Assembly (NCBI GenBank): GCA_902569105.1
Contig: CACFTE010000011.1
Span: 1 to 34,503 of the forward strand
Direction of reading: 5' to 3'
Length of the DNA: 34,503 nt
From: an uncultured Pelagibacteraceae bacterium
Lineage (GTDB): Bacteria; Pseudomonadota; Alphaproteobacteria; Pelagibacterales; Pelagibacteraceae
How positions within the stretch are numbered: position 1 is the stretch's first letter; the number at the start of each line of letters is the position of its first letter. Below are positions 16,817 to 24,638 of the stretch, piece by piece. The translations under genes and the position numbers were made by a program. Under the pieces are notes generated by a model. It ran no database searches, was not told where the DNA came from, and was given only the letters and a program-made list of their open reading frames with translations.

Positions 16817-17236
16817 TTATTTAGCTATTTTACTCATGTTCAAAATAATTTTCCAGTATTTAGTATCAATAGGCATAACTGACAGTCGGCTTTGTTTAAT
16901 CAAAGGCAAATCTTTTAATTCTTTAGTTTTTTTAATGTTTTCTAAGGGTACTGGATAATCTAATTTCTTATCAAACCTAACTTGGACGGCAACAAATTTT
17001 TTTGTTTTATCAGTTGGGTCTGGATATGCTTCTTTAATAACCTTAACTATACCAACTATTTCTTTTCCAATATTTGAGTGATAAAAAAAACAAAGATCTC
17101 CATTTTTCATTTTTCTTAAATTATTTGCAGCCTGATAATTCCTTACACCATCCCACATAGATCCTTTTTTACCAGAGGCAATTTGTTGATCTAAAGACCA
17201 AACGTCTGGTTCAGATTTAAGTAACCAATAATTCAT
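16817..17236 (-). CDS. EVE domain protein (PUA-like, thymocyte nuclear protein 1 type)
   Basis: The 139-residue product is a single EVE domain. YWLLKSEPDVWSLDQQ at the start, KGSMWDGVRNYQAANNLRKM and GDLCFFYHSN in the middle, and LSVMPIDTKYWKIIL near the end are the usual conserved blocks. The domain is related to PUA and YTH modules and is believed to bind modified nucleic-acid bases; in bacteria its target is not settled. The gene sits between tsaD (2 bases upstream) and acs (3 bases downstream), a common alphaproteobacterial arrangement. Confidence 0.93.
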   Translation of the reverse strand: MNYWLLKSEPDVWSLDQQIASGKKGSMWDGVRNYQAANNLRKMKNGDLCFFYHSNIGKEIVGIVKVIKEAYPDPTDKTKKFVAVQVRFDKKLDYPVPLENIKKTKELKDLPLIKQSRLSVMPIDTKYWKIILNMSKIAK

Positions 17237-17238
17237 AA

Positions 17239-18309
17239 TTAAATTTTTACACCAGCACCTTTTAGAAATTGAGCTTTATCATCAAGTTGCCATCTTGGAT
17301 TAACTTTGAAATCTAGTTCATTAAATAATTTTTTCTTAAATTTTTCTAATCCTACAAGTGCAATCATCGCAGCATTATCGCTACATAAATTTATATCAGG
17401 GAATAGACATTCAAATTCATTTTCATTGGATAAATTTATTAATGCATTTTTTATACCTTGATTTGCAGCAACACCTCCAGCAACAACAAATGTTTTCTTT
17501 AAAGAAGTGTTTTCATTTAAATAAATTTCAAAAGCTTTTTTTGTTTTCTCGTTAAGTATTTCTACTATAGTTTTTTGAAACGAAGCAGCTAAATCAAATT
17601 TATCTTGTTCAGTCTTTATTTCAGACTGAATACGCAAAATTGCAGTTTTTAATCCAGCAAAAGATAAATTGCATCCACCTCTATTTATTATTGGTTTTGG
17701 TAATTTAAATCTATTTTTATTTCCTTTCTCAGCATATTCCTCAATTTTTGGTCCACCAGGAAATTCAATACCAATAATTTTTGCAGTTTTATCAAAAGCT
17801 TCCCCAAGTGCATCATCTATGGTTGTTCCAAGTCTTTTATATTTTCCTAAACCTTCAACTAAAAGATATTGAGTATGTCCTCCAGAGATTAGTAGTAATA
17901 GATAAGGGAATTCTAAATTTGTATTTAATTTTGGACTTAGTGCGTGTCCCTCTAAGTGATTAACTGCAATAAATGGTTTATTCAACGATGCTGAAATTGT
18001 TTTTCCAAAATTTAATCCAACTGTTAAACAAACTATTAAACCAGGTCCAGCAGTAGCTGCAACTGCATCAATTTCATTAAGCTTAATTTTGCTTACTGAA
18101 ATTGCTTTTTCAGATATCAAATCAATTTTCTCTACGTGCGCCCTTGCAGCTAATTCAGGAACAACTCCCCCAAACTCCCTATGAATATCGAATTGGCTTG
18201 AAACTATGTTTGATAAAATCTTTATTTGTCCATTTTCCTCTTGGATGATAGATGCGGCAGTTTCATCACAACTAGATTCAATGCCTAAAATTGTAATTTT
18301 TTTATTCAT
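17239..18309 (-). CDS. tsaD: tRNA N6-threonylcarbamoyladenosine transferase TsaD
   Basis: TsaD transfers threonylcarbamoyl to A37 of tRNAs that read ANN codons, working with TsaB and TsaE. The 356-residue product has the ASKHA fold: GIESSCDETAASI at the start, HLEGHALSP with the two metal-binding His (about residues 117-125), LLISGGHTQYL, FAGLKTAI, VVAGGVAANQGIK and CSDNAAMIALVG with the last metal ligand. All catalytic motifs are intact. It is divergent from hemC across 51 bases. Confidence 0.97.
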   Translation of the reverse strand: MNKKITILGIESSCDETAASIIQEENGQIKILSNIVSSQFDIHREFGGVVPELAARAHVEKIDLISEKAISVSKIKLNEIDAVAATAGPGLIVCLTVGLNFGKTISASLNKPFIAVNHLEGHALSPKLNTNLEFPYLLLLISGGHTQYLLVEGLGKYKRLGTTIDDALGEAFDKTAKIIGIEFPGGPKIEEYAEKGNKNRFKLPKPIINRGGCNLSFAGLKTAILRIQSEIKTEQDKFDLAASFQKTIVEILNEKTKKAFEIYLNENTSLKKTFVVAGGVAANQGIKNALINLSNENEFECLFPDINLCSDNAAMIALVGLEKFKKKLFNELDFKVNPRWQLDDKAQFLKGAGVKI

Positions 18310-18360
18310 AATTTTTTAGATAGTACAATTAGATTATAAGATTTAAATATAAAACAATTA

Positions 18361-19272
18361 ATGAAAAAAAATAAAATATTAATTGGGACTAGAGCTAGCA
18401 AATTAGCGCTCATTTATGCTAATCGGGCTAAAGACGAAATAGCTAAAGTTTTTTCAGGTGAAATTGAACTAATTAAAATTACTACAGAAGGTGATCAAAA
18501 CCAAAAAGATAGACTTACGGAAATTGGTGGAAAAGGATTATTTTCAAAAAAAATAGAAGAAGAATTAATAGATAAAAAAATAGATCTCGCTGTACATGCC
18601 TTAAAAGATATGCCTTCAGAAGAAACAGCGGGTCTAATAACAAATTGTTTTTTGAAAAGAAATTTCCCAGAGGAAATACTCATAACAAAAGATAATAAAA
18701 AATTTAGAGAATTAAATTCAGATTCTATTATCGGCACTTCTTCATTTAGAAGAGAGTTTCAATTAAGAAGAATAAGAAATGATTTAAATTACAAAACAAT
18801 AAGAGGCAATGTGGATACAAGAATATCAAAGTTGAACAACAAAGATTATGATTGCGTCATACTTTCTAAAGCTGGAATAAAATCTTTAAAATTAGACCAC
18901 TTGATTTCAGAAGAATTTTCGACTGAAAAAATTATACCCAGCGCAGGTCAGGGAATAGTTTCTATACAATGCAGAAAAGAAGATGAAGATATCATTAATC
19001 TTCTAAGCAAAGTAAATGATAAAGTTACAAGCATTTCTGCTTTGGCAGAGCGTAAAGTATTAAGAGTCTTAGAGGGTGATTGTCATACAGCTGTTGGTGT
19101 TTTTTCAAAAGTAAATAATGATAATTTTGAAATTTCTGGTGAACTTTTTTCAATAGATGGTAAAAAGAGATATTTTAAAACAATTAAAGATATTTCTTCA
19201 AATTTTTTAAAAGTAAGTACAGAATTAGGAAATTATCTCAAATCAGAGGCAAAAGATACTTATAAAAAATAA
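18361..19272 (+). CDS. hemC: Porphobilinogen deaminase (hydroxymethylbilane synthase)
   Basis: HemC joins four porphobilinogens into hydroxymethylbilane for heme synthesis. The 303-residue product has IGTRASKLALIYANR, GGKGLFSKKIEEEL, LAVHALKDMPSE, GTSSFRREFQL, IRGNVDTRISKL and SAGQGIVSIQC. EGDCHTAVGV carries the Cys that holds the dipyrromethane cofactor. It opens a five-gene string hemC-hemD-mscS-yggT-folD. Its stop TAA overlaps the hemD ATG by one base. Confidence 0.97.
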   Translation: MKKNKILIGTRASKLALIYANRAKDEIAKVFSGEIELIKITTEGDQNQKDRLTEIGGKGLFSKKIEEELIDKKIDLAVHALKDMPSEETAGLITNCFLKRNFPEEILITKDNKKFRELNSDSIIGTSSFRREFQLRRIRNDLNYKTIRGNVDTRISKLNNKDYDCVILSKAGIKSLKLDHLISEEFSTEKIIPSAGQGIVSIQCRKEDEDIINLLSKVNDKVTSISALAERKVLRVLEGDCHTAVGVFSKVNNDNFEISGELFSIDGKKRYFKTIKDISSNFLKVSTELGNYLKSEAKDTYKK

Positions 19273-19970
19273 TGCATATTTTATTAACAAGACCTTTAGA
19301 AGATTGTTCAGATTTAATAATTAAGTTAAAAGAATTAGGTCATACCGTTTCACATTTGCCATTAATTAAAATAAAAAAAATGGAATATAAAGAAATAAAT
19401 TTTAACGATTTTTCAGCAATTATCTTTACAAGCTCAAATTCTATAAAACATTTAAACTTAGATAACATTAATAAGACAATTAAATGTTTTTGTGTTGGAT
19501 CTAATACAGAAAAATTTGCGAGGGCTTCAGGTTTTCAAAATGTAATTGCAGCTAATGGTAACGTAAGAGTGCTCAAAGAATTAATACTACAAAATCACGA
19601 TAAAAAAAACGGAAAGATTTTATATGTAAGTGGTGAACTCATTTCTTCTAATTTAGATAAAGATCTTAGCAACGAAGGATATGAAATAACCCGAATTATA
19701 AATTATACCGTTGAACATAATGATGAGATTAAAGATGATTTTATTGAAGAGCTAAAAAAAAATATACCAGATATCGTTTATGTATACTCTGAAAATAGTT
19801 CAAAAAGCTTCTTAAATATAATAAAAAAATATCAATTGATTGACAGCTGGATGAATACCAATTTAATGTGTATAGGAGAAAAAACATCTTCTGTTTTAAA
19901 TGAAGTAAAATGGAAAAAAATATTTTTATTTAGTCCAGGAGAAGAAGAGTTTTTATTATATAAGGTTTGA
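19272..19970 (+). CDS. hemD: Uroporphyrinogen-III synthase HemD
   Basis: HemD cyclises hydroxymethylbilane with inversion of ring D. The family is poorly conserved. The 232-residue product starts with HILLTRPLEDCSDLIIKLKELGH and has DFSAIIFTSSNSIKHL at residues ~45-60, CFCVGSNTEKFARASGFQNV (~73-92), GKILYVSGELISSNL and DIVYVYSENSSKSFLNII, matching the two-lobed fold. The position immediately after hemC supports the call. The length is typical. Confidence 0.9.
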   Translation: MHILLTRPLEDCSDLIIKLKELGHTVSHLPLIKIKKMEYKEINFNDFSAIIFTSSNSIKHLNLDNINKTIKCFCVGSNTEKFARASGFQNVIAANGNVRVLKELILQNHDKKNGKILYVSGELISSNLDKDLSNEGYEITRIINYTVEHNDEIKDDFIEELKKNIPDIVYVYSENSSKSFLNIIKKYQLIDSWMNTNLMCIGEKTSSVLNEVKWKKIFLFSPGEEEFLLYKV

Positions 19971-19971
19971 T

Positions 19972-21057
19972 ATGGATGTTTTCGTAAATTTTAAAGATTT
20001 ATTTTTGTCAGTCTGGGAAAAAGGTATTCTAGGAATTAATTTTTATGAAATACTTATTGGAATTGGAATTTTTCTTTTATTTTTAATTTTTAGAGGACTT
20101 ATAAGCAAACTCATTATTAAAAAATTAGAGATTATTTCTAAAAGAACTACTAATAAATTAGACGATACATTTGTTCATTCTTTAATTGGACCCGTAAGAT
20201 TTTTACCAATTGTTCTGGGTTTTTTCTTCGCTAGTTATTACATGACATTTGAAAGTGATACACGTGAATTTGTAAATGATATAAATAGGACATTAATTAC
20301 CATTTTGCTTTTTTGGACAATCCACCAAATAATTGAACCAGTTTCATACGTTCTATCTGGCCTTGGCAAAATCCTAACAAGAGAATTAATAAGTTGGATA
20401 GTTAAATCAATTAAAATTCTAATTTTTATCTTAGGTACCGCAGCTGTTTTAGAACTTTGGGGAATTAAAATAGGACCAATTATTGCCGGATTAGGATTAT
20501 TTGGTGTTGCAGTTGCCTTAGGTGCTCAAGATTTATTTAAAAATTTAATTTCTGGAATTTTAGTACTAGTAGAAAAAAGATTTAAAATGGGAGACTGGAT
20601 TTTAGTTGAGGGAATTATTGAAGGAATTGTAGAAAAAATTGGTTTCAGATCAACTGTGATAAGAAAATTCGACAAGTCAATTGCAATAATACCAAATTTT
20701 CAATTTGCCGAAAATGCGGTAATTAATATAAGTCAAACAACGAATTGGATCATTAGTTGGACAATCAATCTTCAATATGATTCAACTATTGATCAACTTA
20801 AAACAGTAAGAGAAGAAATTGAAAATTACATCAAAACAAATGAAGATTTTAAACCAGAACTTGGTTACGCGGTAAGAGTAGATAGTTTTGCTGAAAGCTC
20901 TATTGATATGTACGTTCGTTGTTTTACCAAAACAGATGATTGGGATGAATGGTTAGCTGTAAAAGAGAGATTGGCAATACAAATTAAACAGATTGTTGAA
21001 AATAATAAAGCTTCATTTGCTTTTCCTAGTCAATCAATCTATGTCGAGAAAAAATGA
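19972..21057 (+). CDS. MscS family mechanosensitive channel
   Basis: The 361-residue product is a small-conductance mechanosensitive channel of the MscS type. It has about four or five hydrophobic segments before the pore helix. The pore TM3 region is GLGLFGVAVALGAQDLFKNLISGILVL near residues 173-199, with the Gly/Ala packing pattern. It is followed by the beta domain (VEKRFKMGDWILVEGIIEGIVEKIGFRST) and an alpha/beta vestibule ending at VEKK. Such channels relieve osmotic downshift. The gene follows hemD after one base and overlaps yggT by 4. Confidence 0.92.
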   Translation: MDVFVNFKDLFLSVWEKGILGINFYEILIGIGIFLLFLIFRGLISKLIIKKLEIISKRTTNKLDDTFVHSLIGPVRFLPIVLGFFFASYYMTFESDTREFVNDINRTLITILLFWTIHQIIEPVSYVLSGLGKILTRELISWIVKSIKILIFILGTAAVLELWGIKIGPIIAGLGLFGVAVALGAQDLFKNLISGILVLVEKRFKMGDWILVEGIIEGIVEKIGFRSTVIRKFDKSIAIIPNFQFAENAVINISQTTNWIISWTINLQYDSTIDQLKTVREEIENYIKTNEDFKPELGYAVRVDSFAESSIDMYVRCFTKTDDWDEWLAVKERLAIQIKQIVENNKASFAFPSQSIYVEKK

Positions 21058-21344
21058 TTGCAATTTTTTATTTAATATTACAAATTTTGAAATTATATTC
21101 TTATGTTGTAATTGCTAATGTTATCATTAGTTGGTTAGTAGCTTTTAATATTATTAATACCTCAAATCGATTTGTGTATATGGTGCTTGATTTTACATAC
21201 CGTCTAACAGAACCTTTTTTGAGAAAGATTAGGCAATTTTTACCAAATTTGGGAGCCTTTGATATATCTCCAATTATACTTCTTTTGTTGATTTGGTTTA
21301 TCGAAATGTGTATGAAGCTCTACATTGCACCAATGATATTCTAA
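21054..21344 (+). CDS. YggT family membrane protein
   Basis: The 96-residue product has the YggT pattern: a first helix (ILKLYSYVVIANVIISWLVAF), the loop TYRLTEPFLRKIRQFLPNLGAFDISPI, and a second helix (IILLLLIWFIEMCMKLYI). The family is linked to osmotic stress and, in other bacteria, to septum or chloroplast division functions, but its activity is unknown. The 4-base overlap with the MscS gene suggests a shared envelope or osmotic role. Confidence 0.9.
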   Translation: MIAIFYLILQILKLYSYVVIANVIISWLVAFNIINTSNRFVYMVLDFTYRLTEPFLRKIRQFLPNLGAFDISPIILLLLIWFIEMCMKLYIAPMIF

Positions 21345-21347
21345 ATT

Positions 21348-22196
21348 ATGATTTTAATCGATGGAAAGAAAGCGGCAGCAGAGCTAAGAGAAGAATTAAA
21401 AAAGGAAGTTGCGAACTTAAAAAACAAACATAATAAAGTTCCAGGTTTAACTGTTATTTTAATTGGTGAGTTTGCTCCAAGTAAAATTTACGTAAAAAAT
21501 AAAGAAAAGTCTGCAAACGAAGTTGGCCTAAAGTCAGAGGTCATTCGTTACCCCGAAACAGTTGAAGAAAAAACTGTTTTGGAAAAAATTGACGACCTAA
21601 ACAATGATGATACCGTTTCAGGTATACTTGTTCAATTACCTCTTCCAAAACATATTGATAAACAAAAAGTAATTGAAGCTATTTCTCCAGGTAAAGATGT
21701 AGATGGTTTTCATCCAATGAATGTGGGAAATCTTTCATCTGGATATGAGAGCTCAGTTCCATGTACACCTCTTGGATGCTATTTATTAATTAAAAAAATT
21801 GAACCAAATTTAAGCGGAAAAAAAGCTGTAGTGGTTGGTAGATCAAATTTAAATGGTAAACCAATGACACAACTTTTGCTCAAAGAAAATTGTACCGTAA
21901 CTATAACTCATTCTAAAACTGCTGATTTAAAAGGTGAGTGTTTAAAAGGAGATATAATTGTTGCAGCGGTTGGTATTCCTGAACTTGTAAAAGGCGATTG
22001 GGTTAAGAAAGATGCAATTGTTATTGATGTCGGGATTAATAAAACAGAAAAAGGAATTGTCGGAGATGTTGCATTTGATGAAGTCTCAAAAGTAGCTAAA
22101 GCTTTAACTCCTGTTCCTGGTGGTGTTGGGCCGATGACGATTGCTTGTCTTTTAAAAAACACTATTGAGTGCTTTAAAAGATCAATTAATTCATAA
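21348..22196 (+). CDS. folD: Methylenetetrahydrofolate dehydrogenase/cyclohydrolase FolD
   Basis: FolD interconverts methylene-, methenyl- and formyl-tetrahydrofolate. Its 282 residues show YVKNKEKSANEVG with the catalytic Lys, GILVQLPLPKHID, PGKDVDGFHPMNVG, VPCTPLGC, KAVVVGRSNLNGKPM for NADP binding, DVGINKT and PVPGGVGPMTIACLLKNT. It is complete and canonical. The formyl-folate it makes is the donor for PurH, also in this window. It ends 6 bases inside the convergent glycosyltransferase gene. Confidence 0.97.
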   Translation: MILIDGKKAAAELREELKKEVANLKNKHNKVPGLTVILIGEFAPSKIYVKNKEKSANEVGLKSEVIRYPETVEEKTVLEKIDDLNNDDTVSGILVQLPLPKHIDKQKVIEAISPGKDVDGFHPMNVGNLSSGYESSVPCTPLGCYLLIKKIEPNLSGKKAVVVGRSNLNGKPMTQLLLKENCTVTITHSKTADLKGECLKGDIIVAAVGIPELVKGDWVKKDAIVIDVGINKTEKGIVGDVAFDEVSKVAKALTPVPGGVGPMTIACLLKNTIECFKRSINS

Positions 22197-23894
22197 TTTT
22201 AGATTAACTAAATGTTTAAATATTCTTTCTAAATCTGGAATAATGTTTTCATTTTCATAGAGCAATTTATCTGCTTGCTCCTTATAATAATTTTTAAGAT
22301 CTAACATTTTATTAATTTCTAAATTTGCTAATTCAATACATTTATTTACATAACCATCAATGTTGCCTACAATTGGTGCATCGGTAATTTTCATTTGTTT
22401 GTAAGCACCTGTTACAATTCTACTTTTCATTAAATGTGTAGGTAAAGTTACAGTTGGTGTGCCATAGTACATTGACTCATGGAAACTATTTCCTGCGCCA
22501 AACCAAAATGTATCAAGTAATACTGAGGCTGATCCACATTTATTGATATAATTTTCAGTAATCAAAGGATCAATAAATTCAATGCGGTCAAAGTTTGCCT
22601 TGATACTTACTCTAAGTCTCTCAAAAAATTGTTTTGTTACATATTTATTTCTATTTTTTATAAAAATTATTTTTCCTTTTTTGTCTTCTTTTAAAATATT
22701 TTTTATAAATTGATCAAATTTAGGATGAATTTTAATTAAAGATTGAGAACAAAAATATATATTTTTTTGGGATAATTGATCCTTAGCTAAAGGGTTGTGA
22801 ATATTTGGCTTGTAAAAATACATTGGCAAATAATTTGCCAATATTACTTTTTCAGAATAATTCTTCTGATAATTTTCAGTTTCTAAGTATTTTGATGATA
22901 AAAAATAATCTATATTTTCGTTTCCAGTAGTTTCGGGATGACCCCATGATGTAATATGTATTCTTGCTAACTTAACCATGGTTAAATAAAATAAATTTGT
23001 CGACATGTGAATATCAGTATAAAAAAGTATGTCTAAATTTTTTTCTCTAATATTTCTAACTTTGTCTTCAAATTTTTTTGGTAAAATAATATTTTCATAA
23101 TTATATAAGATTACATTTTCGTTTATTTCATCAAATTTTATTCCCTTGCGTGTTTTATCAGAGTGAATTACATAAACTTCAAAATTATCTTTGTTTAATT
23201 TGTAAATAATTCCTCTGAATAGTTTCATAATTGTATGATCTGTGAAAAACTCTGATATGAAACCTATCTTTATTTTTTTATTTTTGTCTTTTAAAAAATG
23301 TTTGTCATTTAATTTTTTTATTTCTGGATAGATATCGCTATAAATATTTTGAAGATTCTTGTTAATTTCTAAATTGTCATATCCATCATAAGACAGTTCA
23401 AAATTCACTGGTTTTAAAATATATTCAGAAATATTTAGTTCTGGTAATTTTTTGTCATCTTTGAGGTTTGAAATTTTCTCAGTAAATTTTTTTCTAATCT
23501 GATCAATTTCATCTTCTGAAAAAAAAAAATTGGGATAAAAAAGGCAACTCTTAACTTTAGTAATAGCATCAAACTTATTCTGAATTATTGCTTTTTGTGA
23601 TAGCTGTTCAACTTTAAAATAATTATTTTGTAAGATATAAATTTTTAACAAAAGTTTATATGCAATTTCATCATTTTGTTTTTTTAAAGAAATTAAATAA
23701 AGAAGTTGTTTTTCTGCTTCATCTAAAAGTTCAAGCTCAATATATGTTTTTGAAAGATTCTCCAAAGTTGGTTGGCTTTTAGGTGCAATTTTAAGACAAT
23801 CTAAAAAATATATCTTTGCTTTTTCGAAGTTTTTATTTTGAAAAAATTCTACCCCTTTATCAAAATATGATTTCGCTTTCTGAAATTCATCCAT
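22191..23894 (-). CDS. TPR protein with O-GlcNAc transferase-like (GT41) domain
   Basis: Residues ~1-110 form about three tetratricopeptide repeats (AKSYFDKGVEFFQNKNFEKA, AKIYFLDCLKIAPKSQPTLENL and successors). Residues ~195-560 match the SPINDLY/OGT glycosyltransferase fold. KIKIGFISEFFTDHTIMKLFRGI starts the N-lobe; ITSWGHPETTGNENIDYFLSS is the diagnostic G-H-x-x-T-T-G loop; CGSASVLLDTFWFGAGNSFHESMYYGTPTVTLP carries the donor-binding segment. Bacterial members glycosylate proteins such as adhesins and flagellins, but the target here is unknown. The number of repeats is much lower than in eukaryotic OGT. It forms a minus-strand pair with the SDR gene 5 bases upstream. Confidence 0.88.
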   Translation of the reverse strand: MDEFQKAKSYFDKGVEFFQNKNFEKAKIYFLDCLKIAPKSQPTLENLSKTYIELELLDEAEKQLLYLISLKKQNDEIAYKLLLKIYILQNNYFKVEQLSQKAIIQNKFDAITKVKSCLFYPNFFFSEDEIDQIRKKFTEKISNLKDDKKLPELNISEYILKPVNFELSYDGYDNLEINKNLQNIYSDIYPEIKKLNDKHFLKDKNKKIKIGFISEFFTDHTIMKLFRGIIYKLNKDNFEVYVIHSDKTRKGIKFDEINENVILYNYENIILPKKFEDKVRNIREKNLDILFYTDIHMSTNLFYLTMVKLARIHITSWGHPETTGNENIDYFLSSKYLETENYQKNYSEKVILANYLPMYFYKPNIHNPLAKDQLSQKNIYFCSQSLIKIHPKFDQFIKNILKEDKKGKIIFIKNRNKYVTKQFFERLRVSIKANFDRIEFIDPLITENYINKCGSASVLLDTFWFGAGNSFHESMYYGTPTVTLPTHLMKSRIVTGAYKQMKITDAPIVGNIDGYVNKCIELANLEINKMLDLKNYYKEQADKLLYENENIIPDLERIFKHLVNLKL

Positions 23895-23899
23895 TAACT

Positions 23900-24610
23900 T
23901 TAGGATAATCTAGATCTACCACCATCTACAGCAATAATTTGCCCTGTAATCCATGAGCTTTCTTCAGAAATTAAGAATTTCGCAAGTGAAGCAGAGTCTT
24001 TTCCTTCACCTAATCTTTTCAATGGATGTGCTTTTGCTATTCCATCTGCTAAAACTTTGTTCTTTAACATTGGTTCTGCAATTTTAGAATTAGTTAAACT
24101 CGGAGCAATACAATTTACTCTCACATTAGGTGCAAATTCCGCTGCTAAAGAAACTGTTAAACCCTCTACAGCTGCTTTTGTAGAAGCAATTATCGAGTGA
24201 TTTGTGAAACCTCTTTGAGCGGCTACAGTTGAAAATAAAACTATAGAACCTTTATTTTTTTTTAAACTTTCTTGAAAACCTTTAATTAAATTTACTACAG
24301 AATATAAATTTAATTTCATGCATTTGTTGAAGTCATTTTCATTAACCATTCTTAATGGTTTAAGATCTATTGATCCAACACAGTAAGCAACACCCTTTAC
24401 ATCTTGAATATTTGACTTAATTTTGTCAACAAAATTATCTTCTAGAACATCAGCAATAGTGAAATTACAATTTAACTTTTTAGCTAAAGATTGTGTTTGG
24501 ATGTCGTTTCTTCCTACTAAATGTACCTCTTTACCAGAGGCGGTTAATTGCTCTGCTAAATTTGATCCTATTGAACCTGTGGCACCAACAACTAAATATT
24601 TTTCTGACAT
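23900..24610 (-). CDS. SDR family protein lacking the catalytic tyrosine
   Basis: The 236-residue product has the short-chain dehydrogenase fold. Cofactor motif VVGATGSIGSNLAEQL is at residues 7-22, VGRND at 32-36 suggests a dinucleotide-binding Arg, then N101 and S127. It ends with the usual SSWITGQIIAVDGGRSRL. The active-site Tyr-x-x-x-Lys is not present: the segment is HSIIASTKAAVEG (138-150), with Ile at the position four before K145. Relatives with the same substitution exist, to my recollection, often near photolyase-like genes. The reaction is therefore uncertain. It starts only 28 bases from the divergent photolyase-related gene. Confidence 0.88.
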   Translation of the reverse strand: MSEKYLVVGATGSIGSNLAEQLTASGKEVHLVGRNDIQTQSLAKKLNCNFTIADVLEDNFVDKIKSNIQDVKGVAYCVGSIDLKPLRMVNENDFNKCMKLNLYSVVNLIKGFQESLKKNKGSIVLFSTVAAQRGFTNHSIIASTKAAVEGLTVSLAAEFAPNVRVNCIAPSLTNSKIAEPMLKNKVLADGIAKAHPLKRLGEGKDSASLAKFLISEESSWITGQIIAVDGGRSRLS

Positions 24611-24638
24611 AAATTTTTTAAAAAGTTATATATAGGCA

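Noticed and set aside
21908-22162. Minus-strand open frame inside folD
   Set aside because: It is a shadow of the FolD coding pattern without its own motifs.
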